NCBI GenBank assembly: GCA_013214635.1
Contig: JABSSC010000002.1
Coordinates: 1 to 43,204 of the forward strand
Origin: Paracoccaceae bacterium
GTDB lineage: Bacteria; Pseudomonadota; Alphaproteobacteria; Rhodobacterales; Rhodobacteraceae
Direction: 5' to 3'
DNA: 43,204 nucleotides
Below the pieces are notes generated by a model. It searched no databases. It was not told the DNA's origin and was given only the letters and a program-made list of their open reading frames with translations. Both the position numbers and the translations under genes were made by a program. This document shows, piece by piece, positions 1 through 10,267 of this stretch (position 1 is the stretch's first letter; every line of letters begins with the position of its first letter).

Positions 1-2
1 TT

Positions 3-479
3 GCCCCACGTGACGTGAAAATCTCGCACGAAGCGGAGCAACTTCTTGATACAGGAGGCGGGCTCAAGGCGGCGCGTTCCTATCTCGGGGATGGTGCGAT
101 CGCCACAATCAATCCCGATGTGCTTTGGCTTGGCCCAAACCCCTTAAAGGTTTTGGAAGACGCGTGGGACGGAACAGGAGCCATGCTTCTATGCGTTCCG
201 TTGGATCGCGCCATTGGACGCAGTTCGGGTGATTTTTCTTCAGCCGATGGACGTCACCTGACACGGCAGGGTGACTGGGTTTATGGCGGAGCGCAGATCA
301 TCCAGATGGACGCGGTTGTATCCGTCGATGACACCGTTTTTTCGTTGAACACCGTGTGGAACAATCTGATCGCCGCTCAGCAACTTAAAATGGCCGTTTA
401 TCCCGGCAGGTGGTGCGACCTCGGAACGCCTGAGGCGCTGGCGGCAGGTGAGGCGTTGCTCGCCGAAGAGAGCGTATAA
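3..479 (+). CDS. murU: Nucleotidyltransferase, MurNAc-1-phosphate uridylyltransferase-like (5' end outside window)
   Basis: This is the C-terminal part of a sugar-phosphate nucleotidyltransferase. The frame is open from the first complete codon, so the real start lies upstream. A GTG at 15 sits inside the conserved block DVKISHE...LLDTGGGLK and is not a credible start. Family features visible are the LxTGGGLK segment, then YGGAQII, and a C-terminal PGRWCDLGTPEAL segment typical of NDP-sugar pyrophosphorylases. In MurU these enzymes make UDP-MurNAc in cell-wall recycling. The stop overlaps the addB ATG by one base (TAATG). A nucleotidyltransferase upstream of addB is, from memory, the usual alphaproteobacterial order, after tsaE and amgK. 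The family is secure; the exact sugar substrate is inferred from synteny. Confidence 0.75.
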   Translation, partial: APRDVKISHEAEQLLDTGGGLKAARSYLGDGAIATINPDVLWLGPNPLKVLEDAWDGTGAMLLCVPLDRAIGRSSGDFSSADGRHLTRQGDWVYGGAQIIQMDAVVSVDDTVFSLNTVWNNLIAAQQLKMAVYPGRWCDLGTPEALAAGEALLAEESV

Positions 480-3427
480 TGACTGCCGACCCAAATGTCT
501 TTGCGGTACCGGTAGGCGCCAGCTTTCCCGAAGCGCTTGTCGCGGGTGTGCTTGACCGTTTTGGGTCTGACCCGTTGTCGCTCGCGCGGGTCACTCTGAT
601 CGTCAACACCACACGCATGCAACGCCGCGTGCGCGAATGCTTTGCCAATGGCGGACCGCTTCTTTTGCCGCAGGTGATCACACTGTCGCAATTAGGAAGC
701 GGGCCAGAGTTCCTCGATATTCCTGCTGCAACGCCTGACCTCCGTCGGCGGTTGGATATCATGCGACTGACGTCTGCTTTGCTGGAGCAAGACCCCTCAA
801 TCGCACCAAAAGAAAGCGCCTTCGCGCTGGCAGACGATCTATCGAAGTTGCTGGGCGAAATGCATGGCGAAGGCGTCGCACCCGAGGCGCTTCAGTCAAT
901 CGATGTTCAAGACGCATCCGGTCACTGGGCCAGAAGTCTGAAGTTCTTTGACATCGTCCGTCGCTACAGCGAAGCGCTTGGGCAGGATGCAACCGATGCC
1001 GATCTCAGGCAACGGTTGGTGACCGAACGGATGGTTGACTTGTGGGATGCGTCACCGCCGACGTCCCCGGTCATTCTTGCCGGATCGACCGGATCGCGCG
1101 GCGCAACTTTTGCTTTACTAACGGCACTGGCGAAACTGGAGAACGGATACGTCGTCCTGCCGGGTGTCGACACCGACCTGACCGACGCGGCCTGGAAAGC
1201 AGTTACAAATTCTCCCCTCGAGGACCATCCCCAGTTTCGTTTCGCAGCGCTTTGCAAAGAGCTTGGGTTGAGGCCCGACACCCTGCCAATCTGGGCCGGT
1301 GTTCCGGCGGATGTGCCGCGAAACAGGCTCATGTCGCTCGCACTGCGGCCCGCACCGGTGACGAACGCATGGATTTCCGAAGGCCCAAGTCTGGGCGATC
1401 TTGGGACAGCCACGCGAAACATGACGTTGATTGAGGCCCCCAATCAACGCGTTGAAGCCACAGCGATTGCCCTGCGTATTCGCGAGGCCTTGGATGCCGG
1501 AACACGGATTGCCCTGATCACGCCCGATCGTCAGCTTACCCGGCAAGTCACGGCGGCGCTGGATCGCTGGAACATTGAACCCGATGATAGCGCAGGTCGC
1601 CCCCTTGCCCTGTCACCACCGGGACGCCTTTTCCGACAGATCCTGCGACTTGATTCGCTCCCAATCACCGCCGAAGCTTTGATGGCTCTGCTAAACAACC
1701 CGCTGGTTGCCTCAACCGAAGGCGCGCGCGGGCCGCATATCCTTGCCACGCGCGAGCTTGAATACTGGCTGCGCCAAAAGCGCAGGGCGCATATCACACC
1801 CGAACTCCTTGACGATTGGATCAAAACACAGGCTGACGATCGAGTCTCTGGTTGGCTTGAATGGCTCATAGATTGGATGGCGGGACTGCCGAACCTTTCT
1901 GAGGTCGATGCCCCGACACGATTGAACACGTTGACTGATCTTGCCGAAAAACTGTGCGCAGGTCCTGACGCAGACGGATCGGGCGAGCTCTGGGAAAAGA
2001 AAGCGGGAGAGGAGGCGCGCGCGGCCACGGTCGATCTCAAGGCCGCAGTGTTGACGGATGACGCACTGGATGCGCGGTCCTTCATCGATTTGGTCGATCA
2101 CGTTTTGAACGCACGTGAGGTACGCGACCCCCTGCTGCCCAACGAAGACGCCTTGATCTGGGGAACGCTGGAGGCGCGTGTTCAAGGGGCATCAACCGTT
2201 ATTCTCGGCGGGCTGAACGAAGGCATCTGGCCTCAGCGCCCAGCGCTTGATGCCTGGCTTAATCGGGACATGCGGCGACAAGCGGGACTGCTGCTTCCAG
2301 ACCGGCAAATCGGTCTTTCCGCGCACGACTTCCAGCAGGCCGTGGCCAGCGAACACGTGATCCTGACCCGATCTGTTCGAGACGCCGAGTCCGAGACTGT
2401 AGCCTCACGTTGGGTCAATAGGCTGACCGGGTTGTTGTCTGGTCTCCCCGACCAAGGCGGCACAGCGGCGCTGAAACGGATGCGCACAGAGGGTCAAAAG
2501 TACGTTGATTGGGCCCACACGCTCGATCAGCCAACAACATGTGAGAGTGCAGCCACGCGCCCGTCACCCCGCCCGCCGGTTTCGGATCGCCCCAGATCCC
2601 TATCCGTGACGCAGTTCGAAACACTCGTCCGAGATCCATACGCGATCTACGCGCGCGAAATTCTCCAACTCAGGCCGCTCAACGCGTTCTCTGCACAACC
2701 CGATGCGCGGGATCGCGGAACCCTTCTGCATGAGATAGTCGAAAAGTTTGTTATCAACGGGATCGATCCCTCGGACCCGAAGGCGGCTGACCTGTTGCGC
2801 GGAATTGCGCGTGACGTGTTTGCGGAGGTCGCGGCCTTTCCGCTTATGCAAAAAGGGTGGGAGATTGCCTTTGACCGAATTATCAGCGATTTCCTTGCAC
2901 AGGAGACGCTCAGGCGCCAACGCGGAATACCTCTGAAACCCGAGCAATACGGCACTCTGCCCCTACGCGACGCGAATTTTGAGATACGCGGTTTGGCGGA
3001 TCGTGTGGATCAAACCCCAGACGGGCACCTGATCGTATATGATTACAAATCCGGTGCCGTTCCGACCGAGAAGGAAGTCTTTGCCTTTGACCGGCAGTTG
3101 CTGATCGAAGCGGTAATGGCCCAGAAAGGCGCATTTGACGAAGTGCCAAAAGCAACAGTGACCGAGGTCGTCTATATTGGAATCGGCTCAAAGGCATCGG
3201 AACGCCGTATCCCGCTGGTGCAAGGACCCAAATACGACTTTACAACCGAGACGGCGCACGCGGATCTGCAGAAACTGATCGCGTGGTTTGATGATCGCCG
3301 CAACGGCTACACATCCCGACGCGCCCCTAAGCAGGTCAGGTTTGCGGGTGATTTTGACCAACTGGCGCGGTTTGGCGAGTGGGATGAAAGCATGCCCGCA
3401 ACGCCAGTGGAGGTGGGAAAACCATGA
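479..3427 (+). CDS. addB: Double-strand break repair protein AddB
   Basis: AddB is the second subunit of the AddAB helicase-nuclease, which resects DNA ends and loads RecA, replacing RecBCD in alphaproteobacteria. The 982-residue product has a degenerate helicase-like N-terminal half. Its C-terminal PD-(D/E)XK nuclease domain is recognised by RDRGTLLHEIVEKF (about residue 745) and the core LIVYDYKSG (about residue 857), where Asp and Lys are catalytic. Length fits the alphaproteobacterial AddB type (about 1000 aa). The start overlaps the preceding gene by one base and the stop overlaps addA by four (ATGA), so the two subunits are translationally coupled. The identity is strengthened by addA directly downstream. 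Confidence 0.95.
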   Translation: MTADPNVFAVPVGASFPEALVAGVLDRFGSDPLSLARVTLIVNTTRMQRRVRECFANGGPLLLPQVITLSQLGSGPEFLDIPAATPDLRRRLDIMRLTSALLEQDPSIAPKESAFALADDLSKLLGEMHGEGVAPEALQSIDVQDASGHWARSLKFFDIVRRYSEALGQDATDADLRQRLVTERMVDLWDASPPTSPVILAGSTGSRGATFALLTALAKLENGYVVLPGVDTDLTDAAWKAVTNSPLEDHPQFRFAALCKELGLRPDTLPIWAGVPADVPRNRLMSLALRPAPVTNAWISEGPSLGDLGTATRNMTLIEAPNQRVEATAIALRIREALDAGTRIALITPDRQLTRQVTAALDRWNIEPDDSAGRPLALSPPGRLFRQILRLDSLPITAEALMALLNNPLVASTEGARGPHILATRELEYWLRQKRRAHITPELLDDWIKTQADDRVSGWLEWLIDWMAGLPNLSEVDAPTRLNTLTDLAEKLCAGPDADGSGELWEKKAGEEARAATVDLKAAVLTDDALDARSFIDLVDHVLNAREVRDPLLPNEDALIWGTLEARVQGASTVILGGLNEGIWPQRPALDAWLNRDMRRQAGLLLPDRQIGLSAHDFQQAVASEHVILTRSVRDAESETVASRWVNRLTGLLSGLPDQGGTAALKRMRTEGQKYVDWAHTLDQPTTCESAATRPSPRPPVSDRPRSLSVTQFETLVRDPYAIYAREILQLRPLNAFSAQPDARDRGTLLHEIVEKFVINGIDPSDPKAADLLRGIARDVFAEVAAFPLMQKGWEIAFDRIISDFLAQETLRRQRGIPLKPEQYGTLPLRDANFEIRGLADRVDQTPDGHLIVYDYKSGAVPTEKEVFAFDRQLLIEAVMAQKGAFDEVPKATVTEVVYIGIGSKASERRIPLVQGPKYDFTTETAHADLQKLIAWFDDRRNGYTSRRAPKQVRFAGDFDQLARFGEWDESMPATPVEVGKP

Positions 3428-6400
3428 TATCCGACGCCTCCCGACGCCAGAACCAAGCCTCGCAACCTGATCTTTCAACCTGGCTTTCCGCCAACGCCGG
3501 GTCAGGGAAGACACGCGTTCTGACAGATCGTGTTGCCCGGTTGTTGCTGGCCGGGGCCGACCCGCAAAATATCCTCTGTCTGACGTACACCAAGGCCGCG
3601 GCGAGCGAGATGCAGAACCGGCTGTTCAAGACGCTCGGCAATTGGGCGATGACGCCCGAAGATGAGTTGCGCACCTCGCTCAAGGGTCTCGGAGAGAACA
3701 GCACACCTGACATTGACCGCGCCCGCACGCTTTTTGCCCGTGCCATCGAAACGCCCGGCGGTCTGCGTATTCAAACCATTCACTCCTTTTGCAGCTCGAT
3801 TCTGCGCCGGTTCCCACTCGAAGCGGGTGTGTCCCCAACGTTCACCGAGATGGACGATTCCGTCTCAGAAGCGTTGCGGCGGGAGGTGCTTGAGCGTTTG
3901 ACCGTTGAAGAGCCTCACGTGATTGAGGCTATGCTTGAATTTGCCTCAACCGATCGTCTTCTCGATGTGGCAAGCGCGATGCTCGGAAGCACCGCAAGCT
4001 TTGATGCAAGGACGGAAGCCAAAATCGCAGAAGCGAGTGGAACATCAGTTTCTGAGTCAGCCGTAACCATTGAAGCTGACACATTTCTTGGCGGTGAGAT
4101 GGCGCTTCTGGAACGCCTTGCAGAGGTTTTGGCAACCGGCAGCGACGCGAACCAAAAACAGGCGGAGCGGCTGACCCACATTTTGGCCCGGGGGCTGAGT
4201 TTTGAAACACTCCCGAATCTAGAAGGGATAGTCCTGTTCGGTGCAACGGCGGCTGCACCTTTTGGATCCAAGGCCGGAAGGTATCCGACCAAAGCCTTGC
4301 GCACCGCACTTGGTGACACGTGTGACCCACTTGATGCGCTTATGGACCGCGTGGCGGATGCACGACAGCGCCGATTGGCCTTGGACGTCTTCCGCAAAAG
4401 CATCGCTCTGCACCAGTTTGCGGGAGCGTTCCTCCCTGCCTATTCCCGTGAAAAGACGCGGCGCGGCGTGCTGGATTATGACGATCTTATCCAGAAAACT
4501 CTCCAACTCCTGACCAAAACAAAAGATGCCACTTGGGTGCTCTACAAGCTCGACGGTGACATCGACCACATTCTGATTGACGAGGCACAGGATACCAGCC
4601 CGGCACAATGGCAGGTCATCGGCGCCTTGGCCGAAGACATCGCAGCAGGCGCCTCGGATCGGGAACGTTCGATCTTTGTCGTGGGGGACAAGAAACAGTC
4701 GATCTATTCATTTCAGGGCGCAGATCCGCGCGAGTTTGATCGAATGCAGGCGCATTTTGCGGACCGTCTACGGGAAGGATCTGGCCTCCAGAGCCTTGAG
4801 CTTGAGTATTCGTTCCGTTCCTCAAGCGCTGTACTTTCGGTCGTGGACAACACCTTTGCCGACGTTCCGTCGTTCACTGAACAGGCCGTGACACGGCACC
4901 GTGCCTTTCACACGGATAAACCCGGCCGGGTTGATGTATGGCCCCCGCTTCTCGGTGGCGAAAAACGCCCCGACGACCCTTGGTTCGCACCGCTTGATAC
5001 CGTGTCCGAAGAACACCACGCGCGAAAACTCGCAAATGCTGTTGCAGACGAGATCAAGCGACTGATCGATGACGAACGCCTGCCGATTGATGGCGGTGGG
5101 TGGCGCAAGATTTCGCCGGGCGACATCATGCTGCTGCTTCAGGCGCGGTCGGGATATAACGAACTGTTCTACGCACTTATCGCCGCTTGCAAAGACCGCG
5201 GGATCGACGTTGCAGGCCCGGATCGGCTGTCGCTGATGAATTCCTTGGCTGTGCGCGACATCATTTCGCTTTTGTCATTTGTGGCCCTGCCCGAGGATGA
5301 TCTGTCTTTGGCGACGGCGCTGCGTTCTCCGCTTCTGGGATGGAGCGAGAGTGAGCTTTACGAACTCGCTCAAGGACGCACGGAAACGTACCTTTGGACC
5401 ACGCTGCGAAACAGGGCTGACACATACCCTCGGACACTGGCCATCCTGAACGATCTTCGGCGGAACGGAGACTTTCTGCGCCCCTATGAAATGATCGAGC
5501 GCATTCTCACCCGCCATGACGGGCGGCGTAGGTTGCTGGCTCGGCTTGGGGACGAAGCCGAAGACGGGATCGACGAACTGCTCAATCAGGCGCTCGCGTT
5601 TGAACAAAAGGACGTCCCAAACCTGACCCGCTTTCTCTCGTGGATCGTGTCTGAAGATGTCGAGGTCAAACGGCAGATGGACGCGGCAGGTGACAAAGTA
5701 CGCGTCATGACCGTGCATGGGGCAAAAGGTCTTGAGGCGCCCATTGTTATCCTGCCGGACGCAACCCGTCCGGACCGCAAACGCGCCCCCGACCTCGTCA
5801 TATCTGCGGACGGGACAGCGCTTTGGCCCACGGCCAGAGGCGACGCTCCGGATACGGTGCTTCGCGCTTTGGAAGATCACGACGATAAGCAAGGCGAAGA
5901 GAAATTACGCCTGATGTACGTGGCGATGACCCGGGCCGAAACGTGGTTGATCGTCTGCGGATCAGACAAAGACGCGGGGACTTGGCACGAGCGGATCCAT
6001 AACGGTGCCGCCAAAGCCGGTGCTGCAGATTACTCGTTTGATGTCGGTAAAGGACTGCGCTTGGAGTGGGGCGATTGGACCGGCAATGCCGACACAGATA
6101 CCACCTCCCTAGCGCATGACATTCCACAGCTGCCCGAGTGGGCCTCGTCGGTGGTCGATCCGCCCAAGAAGCAACAGCAATTTGTGTCGCCTTCTGATCT
6201 GGGCGGCGCAAAGGCAATTGCGGGCGCACAGGCCGAAAGCCAGGACGCGTTGGCGCGCGGCACTGCGCTTCATCGATTGTTGGAGGTGCTGCCGGACATC
6301 GATTCGGGACAACGCGAAGCGGTTGGGCGGAAAATTCTCGCCGCCGAAGGCATGACCGACGCCAGCCTTATCGATGATGCGCTTGACGTAATCGGCGACC

Positions 6401-6744
6401 CTGACCTGGCTGCGGTGTTAACCGGTGACGTCCTCCGCGAGGTTGAGGTGGCCGCGCCGCTTGGCGACGGATCGCGGACCATTCTTGGGGCCATCGACCT
6501 TTTGCGGGTCGAAAGTGATCGGGTTCTGGTGGTCGATTTCAAATCAAACGCCGTGCTTCCAGAGACGCCCGATCAGGTTCCTGACGGTTTGTTGCGTCAA
6601 ATGGGAGCCTATGCCCACGCATTGGCGCAAGTCTATCCTGACCACGCAATCGAAACAGCAATTCTGTGGACGTCCGCCCCAAAACTGATGGTGCTACCGC
6701 ACGAGATCGTGAGGAATGCTTTCAACGACGCCGCTATATCTTGA
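3424..6744 (+). CDS. addA: Double-strand break repair helicase-nuclease AddA
   Basis: AddA is the UvrD-like 3'-5' helicase and nuclease subunit of AddAB. In the 1106-residue protein, Walker A is ANAGSGKT (residues 23-30). Motif II is LIDEAQDTSP, motif III includes GDKKQSIYSFQGADP, and motif V is VMTVHGAKGLEAPIV. A RecB-type nuclease domain closes the protein: GTALHRLLE, then LVVDFKSN with the catalytic Asp and Lys. All motifs are intact. Translation is coupled to addB by an ATGA overlap. The next gene is trxA, 57 bp away with its own candidate promoter. No Chi-recognition inference is made. Confidence 0.96.
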   Translation: MISDASRRQNQASQPDLSTWLSANAGSGKTRVLTDRVARLLLAGADPQNILCLTYTKAAASEMQNRLFKTLGNWAMTPEDELRTSLKGLGENSTPDIDRARTLFARAIETPGGLRIQTIHSFCSSILRRFPLEAGVSPTFTEMDDSVSEALRREVLERLTVEEPHVIEAMLEFASTDRLLDVASAMLGSTASFDARTEAKIAEASGTSVSESAVTIEADTFLGGEMALLERLAEVLATGSDANQKQAERLTHILARGLSFETLPNLEGIVLFGATAAAPFGSKAGRYPTKALRTALGDTCDPLDALMDRVADARQRRLALDVFRKSIALHQFAGAFLPAYSREKTRRGVLDYDDLIQKTLQLLTKTKDATWVLYKLDGDIDHILIDEAQDTSPAQWQVIGALAEDIAAGASDRERSIFVVGDKKQSIYSFQGADPREFDRMQAHFADRLREGSGLQSLELEYSFRSSSAVLSVVDNTFADVPSFTEQAVTRHRAFHTDKPGRVDVWPPLLGGEKRPDDPWFAPLDTVSEEHHARKLANAVADEIKRLIDDERLPIDGGGWRKISPGDIMLLLQARSGYNELFYALIAACKDRGIDVAGPDRLSLMNSLAVRDIISLLSFVALPEDDLSLATALRSPLLGWSESELYELAQGRTETYLWTTLRNRADTYPRTLAILNDLRRNGDFLRPYEMIERILTRHDGRRRLLARLGDEAEDGIDELLNQALAFEQKDVPNLTRFLSWIVSEDVEVKRQMDAAGDKVRVMTVHGAKGLEAPIVILPDATRPDRKRAPDLVISADGTALWPTARGDAPDTVLRALEDHDDKQGEEKLRLMYVAMTRAETWLIVCGSDKDAGTWHERIHNGAAKAGAADYSFDVGKGLRLEWGDWTGNADTDTTSLAHDIPQLPEWASSVVDPPKKQQQFVSPSDLGGAKAIAGAQAESQDALARGTALHRLLEVLPDIDSGQREAVGRKILAAEGMTDASLIDDALDVIGDPDLAAVLTGDVLREVEVAAPLGDGSRTILGAIDLLRVESDRVLVVDFKSNAVLPETPDQVPDGLLRQMGAYAHALAQVYPDHAIETAILWTSAPKLMVLPHEIVRNAFNDAAIS

Positions 6745-6769
6745 CCTTGGTCCAACGCATTCCTACTTT
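6741..6769 (+). promoter_or_regulatory. Candidate sigma-70 promoter for trxA
   Basis: A TTGACC hexamer at 6741-6746 is followed, after exactly 17 bases, by TACTTT at 6764-6769, 32 bases before the trxA ATG. The -35 matches the consensus at five of six positions; the -10 is weak (three of six). It overlaps the last codons of addA. Inferred from spacing and position only. Confidence 0.4.
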
Positions 6770-6801
6770 GCGTCCCTAACCAATTTCTCAGGAGATGAGC
6801 C

Positions 6802-7122
6802 ATGGCCACCGTCGCCGTCACAGACTCGACCTTCGACGCCGAAGTCCGCCAAGCGGACGTCCCTGTAATCGTTGACTTTTGGGCCGAATGGTGTGGCCCG
6901 TGCAAGCAAATCGGACCCGCTCTGGAAGAGCTGAGCGCCGAATACGATGGCAAGATCAAGATCGCCAAAGTCAACATCGACGAAAACATGGCCGAAGCCC
7001 AAACGCTCGGCGTGCGCGGTATCCCGGCGCTCTTCATGTTCAAGGACGGTCAGGTTGTGTCGAACAAGATCGGTGCCGCCCCCAAAGCTGCGCTGCAAAG
7101 CTGGATCGAAGAAACGATCTGA
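6802..7122 (+). CDS. trxA: Thioredoxin
   Basis: This is a cytoplasmic thioredoxin of 106 residues, the normal length. It reduces protein disulfides and is itself reduced by thioredoxin reductase. The active site is WCGPC with redox cysteines at 31 and 34, preceded by VIVDFWAE. The cis-proline is in RGIPALFMF and the buried Asp is in VDFWA. The ATG has a good ribosome binding site (AGGAGA, about 7 bases upstream). The gene is flanked by a candidate promoter and a strong intrinsic terminator, so it is probably a single-gene unit although it follows addBA, a common alphaproteobacterial arrangement. Confidence 0.97.
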   Translation: MATVAVTDSTFDAEVRQADVPVIVDFWAEWCGPCKQIGPALEELSAEYDGKIKIAKVNIDENMAEAQTLGVRGIPALFMFKDGQVVSNKIGAAPKAALQSWIEETI

Positions 7123-7146
7123 TCCACCTTGGATTTATGTGAATTT

Positions 7147-7169
7147 GGGCGCCTTCGGGCGCCCTTTTT
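7147..7169 (+). terminator. Rho-independent terminator after trxA
   Basis: A perfect 7-bp stem GGGCGCC/GGCGCCC closes a UUCG tetraloop (7147-7164) and runs straight into five T residues (7165-7169). It lies 25 bases after the trxA stop. This is the clearest intrinsic terminator in the window. Confidence 0.9.
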
Positions 7170-7234
7170 CGTTGCAATGGTTGTGAGTGCGGATCATCCG
7201 CTCCATATACCATCCGAAGTTTTCGGAGGCTGAC

Positions 7235-7792
7235 ATGGACAAATCGGAATTCCCCGGCTGGCACGGCACAACGATCGTGGGTGTGCGCAAAGGCGGTGAG
7301 GTTGTCGTCGCAGGCGACGGTCAGGTCAGCCTTGGACAGACCGTCATCAAAGGCTCCGCGCGCAAAGTGCGCCGGCTGTCGCCCGGTGGAACCGAAATCG
7401 TTGCGGGCTTTGCCGGCTCGACGGCGGATGCCTTCGCTTTGCTGGAGCGGCTGGAGGCGAAACTCGAAGCCACGCCGGGTCAGTTGCAGCGTGCCGCCGT
7501 TGAACTCGCCAAGGATTGGCGCACGGACAAGTACCTGCAAAAGCTTGAAGCGATGCTGATCGTCACGGATGGCGCCGAGCTCTATATCGTTACGGGTGCC
7601 GGGGACGTCCTTGAGCCCGAGCACAACGTTGCGGCCATCGGATCGGGCGGCAACTATGCCCTCGCCGCTGCGCGCGCGATGATGGACAGCGATATGGAGG
7701 CCGAAGGCGTTGCCCGCCGCGCGCTCGAAATTGCTGCGGACATTTGCGTTTACACCAACGGCAATCTCACGGTCGAACGCATCGCAAAATGA
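7235..7792 (+). CDS. hslV: ATP-dependent protease subunit HslV
   Basis: HslV is the threonine-protease core of the HslVU (ClpYQ) complex, a double hexameric chamber fed by HslU. The ATG at 7235 is preferred over an upstream in-frame start because it has a CGGAGG ribosome binding site and gives the family N-terminus [16 protein letters not shown]. That yields 185 residues with a short propeptide ending at Gly11. Thr12 would then be the mature catalytic N-terminal threonine. Downstream blocks [31 protein letters not shown] and [13 protein letters not shown] are all present. The stop overlaps the next gene's ATG (ATGA). Unusually, that next gene is a membrane protein rather than hslU. Confidence 0.96.
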   Translation: MDKSEFPGWHGTTIVGVRKGGEVVVAGDGQVSLGQTVIKGSARKVRRLSPGGTEIVAGFAGSTADAFALLERLEAKLEATPGQLQRAAVELAKDWRTDKYLQKLEAMLIVTDGAELYIVTGAGDVLEPEHNVAAIGSGGNYALAAARAMMDSDMEAEGVARRALEIAADICVYTNGNLTVERIAK

Positions 7793-8868
7793 GCGTGGAA
7801 CGCGACGATCTGCGTGCCGCGGTTGCGGCCGGTTACATAACTGAGGCGCAGGCAGCGTCCGTACTGGCGTTGTCTCAGAGCCGGAAAGGCATGCTCGACA
7901 CAGCGGCACTAGACGAACCGTTCGAGCTTTTTCGTGGATTCAACGAGATCTTTATTGTCGTCGGGCTCACGATCCTCTTCGCCGGATGGTCCGGGTTTGT
8001 TGGCCTGACCTCGCTGGCGAACCTCGGAATGCCATCGCGACATTTCGTGATCTATTCTGTGATCGGGCTGGCTGTCTTGCCCATGCTGGCGACCTATTTC
8101 ACCACCCGTCGTCGAATGGTGGCACCGTCTATCGCGCTTTCGATCATGTTCGCCATCACGGGACTTCAGTTCGGGTTTAGCCTTGGCTGGCAACTTGGGA
8201 TCACCCTGCCCGGTCGTATGGTCTTCATGGGCGCAGTTACAACGACACTCCTTGCCCTTTGGTATTGGCGTTTCCGCATCCCGTTCACGATGGCCCTGAT
8301 CGGCATCGGCGTTTTTCTGACCGCTGGCGCGACGCTTTTACAAAACGGTGCAGGAATCCCGGAACCGAGAGAGTTATTCCTTCTCTCAGCCGAAGGTCCA
8401 TTTGCGGTGATGACATTCGCACTTGGCCTTCTCGGCCTCGCCGTCGCGCTTTGGTTTGACATGTCGGACCCCCACCGCGTGACCCGACGCGCAGCTTCGG
8501 CGTTCTGGCTTCACATCATTGCCGCACCTGCGATTGTGAACACGGTCGCGCTAACGCTCTTCGTCCGCGACACCCCCGGAGCGTTGTTCGCACTCTTGGC
8601 CTTTCTTGCCGCAATGGCCGTCTTTGCGATCATCATTGACCGCCGGTCATTCCTGATCGCAGGCGTTGGCTATGTCATCGCGCTGTCTGCAGGTGTGCTG
8701 CAGGACCAAGCCTATCTCGCCATTCTGATCCTCGGCATCCTGCTCGTTTATCTCGGTGCCCAGTGGGAATGGCTTCGCAACCGTTTGATGAACGCGCTTC
8801 CTGCGTTCCCCGGCAAATCCCGACTTCCACCCTGGGCACACGATGCCAGTGAAGGACACGTATCATGA
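7789..8868 (+). CDS. Polytopic membrane protein (DUF2157-like) between hslV and hslU
   Basis: Unknown function. The 359-residue product starts with about 45 soluble residues that resemble the N-terminal domain of DUF2157-type proteins ([18 protein letters not shown]). About nine or ten hydrophobic segments of 18-22 residues follow, then a short polar tail. No catalytic motif or signal peptide was recognised. The ATG at 7789 overlaps the hslV stop and the TGA at 8868 overlaps the hslU ATG, so the gene is translationally coupled on both sides. Its product should be made in step with the HslVU protease. A role with the protease is inferred only from this arrangement. The family assignment is tentative. 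Confidence 0.8.
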   Translation: MSVERDDLRAAVAAGYITEAQAASVLALSQSRKGMLDTAALDEPFELFRGFNEIFIVVGLTILFAGWSGFVGLTSLANLGMPSRHFVIYSVIGLAVLPMLATYFTTRRRMVAPSIALSIMFAITGLQFGFSLGWQLGITLPGRMVFMGAVTTTLLALWYWRFRIPFTMALIGIGVFLTAGATLLQNGAGIPEPRELFLLSAEGPFAVMTFALGLLGLAVALWFDMSDPHRVTRRAASAFWLHIIAAPAIVNTVALTLFVRDTPGALFALLAFLAAMAVFAIIIDRRSFLIAGVGYVIALSAGVLQDQAYLAILILGILLVYLGAQWEWLRNRLMNALPAFPGKSRLPPWAHDASEGHVS

Positions 8869-10175
8869 CTGACCTGACCCCCCGCGAAATCGTCTCGGAA
8901 CTCGACCGTTTCATCATCGGTCAAAAGGATGCAAAACGCGCCGTGGCCGTCGCCATGCGCAACCGGTGGCGGCGCAAGCAACTGGATGCGGACCTGCGGG
9001 ACGAGGTGTATCCAAAAAATATCCTTATGATCGGGCCAACTGGCGTCGGCAAAACAGAAATCTCCCGCCGTTTGGCCAAGCTTGCAAAAGCGCCGTTCCT
9101 CAAAGTCGAAGCAACCAAGTTCACCGAGGTCGGGTATGTCGGGCGGGACGTTGATCAGATCGTCCGGGATCTCGTAGAGGCCTCAATCACCATGACGCGT
9201 GATCTGATGCGAGATGAGGTTCGCGCCAAGGCACATGAAAATGCGGAAGAGCGTGTAATCGAAGCTGTCGCTGGAAAGGATGCCCGTCAGCAAACCCGCG
9301 ACATGTTCCGCGAAAAGCTGAAGAAGGGCGAGCTGGATAACACCGTGATCGAGCTTGAGGTCGCCGATACCTCGAACCCGTTTGGTGCGATGGAAATTCC
9401 CGGCATGCCGCAGGGCCAAGGCGGGGGGATGATGAACCTTGGCGATCTTTTCGGCAAAGCGATGGGTGGGCGCACAACGCGCAAGAAGATGACGGTCGCG
9501 GACAGCTATGAAGTTCTGCTGTCTGAGGAGGCCGACAAACTTCTCGATGACGAAACAGTCACTAAACAGGCGCTTTCGGCGGTTGAGGAAAGCGGGATCG
9601 TATTCCTCGACGAGATCGACAAGGTCGCAGCGCGGTCGGACGCGCGCGGTGCCGATGTCAGCCGTGAAGGGGTTCAGCGCGATTTGCTGCCCTTGATCGA
9701 AGGGACGTCCGTTTCGACAAAGTACGGTCCGGTGAAAACAGACCACATCCTGTTCATCGCCTCAGGTGCGTTTCACGTTGCCAAGCCATCGGACCTGCTT
9801 CCCGAATTGCAGGGGCGCCTACCAATCCGCGTGGAACTCCGTGCGCTGACCGAGGAAGATTTTGTGCGCATCCTGACCGAGACCGATAACGCGCTGACAC
9901 GTCAGTATTCTGCGCTTATGGCAACGGAAGAAGTGACCGTCAGCTTCTCGGATGACGGTATCGCGGCGCTGGCAAAAATTGCTGCCGATGTGAACCAGAC
10001 CGTGGAAAATATCGGCGCGCGGCGGCTCTATACCGTGATGGAACGCGTGTTTGAGGAGTTGTCGTTCACGGCACCTGACCGAGCCGGCGATACGCTGGTC
10101 GTCGATGCGACATTCGTTGAAGCCAACTTGGGTGCCTTGATGGCATCGGCCGATACCAGCCGTTACGTGCTCTGA
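8865..10175 (+). CDS. hslU: ATP-dependent protease ATPase subunit HslU
   Basis: HslU is the AAA+ unfoldase of the HslVU protease and forms a hexameric ring that feeds proteins into HslV. The 436 residues match the family length. Walker A is GPTGVGKT (57-64), the pore loop is GYVG (90-93), Walker B is IVFLDEIDK, and sensor 2 lies in [14 protein letters not shown]. The intermediate I-domain (about 110-230) is present, including a Gly/Met-rich loop. The C-terminus ends RYVL, resembling the hydrophobic tail that inserts between HslV subunits. Start ATG overlaps the stop of the preceding membrane-protein gene. Confidence 0.97.
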   Translation: MTDLTPREIVSELDRFIIGQKDAKRAVAVAMRNRWRRKQLDADLRDEVYPKNILMIGPTGVGKTEISRRLAKLAKAPFLKVEATKFTEVGYVGRDVDQIVRDLVEASITMTRDLMRDEVRAKAHENAEERVIEAVAGKDARQQTRDMFREKLKKGELDNTVIELEVADTSNPFGAMEIPGMPQGQGGGMMNLGDLFGKAMGGRTTRKKMTVADSYEVLLSEEADKLLDDETVTKQALSAVEESGIVFLDEIDKVAARSDARGADVSREGVQRDLLPLIEGTSVSTKYGPVKTDHILFIASGAFHVAKPSDLLPELQGRLPIRVELRALTEEDFVRILTETDNALTRQYSALMATEEVTVSFSDDGIAALAKIAADVNQTVENIGARRLYTVMERVFEELSFTAPDRAGDTLVVDATFVEANLGALMASADTSRYVL

Positions 10176-10267
10176 GATAACGCTTTCCGCTTAGGCGAAA
10201 CTAAGGATACACAGGTCGGACAAGCGGCGCGCAACGCGTCGCATTTCCAAGACCTTCGGTATCTCGC

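Noticed and set aside
7040-7909. Minus-strand open frame (289 codons) opposite trxA/hslV
   Set aside because: It is antisense to two certain genes and runs across the trxA terminator. No motif is seen in the product.
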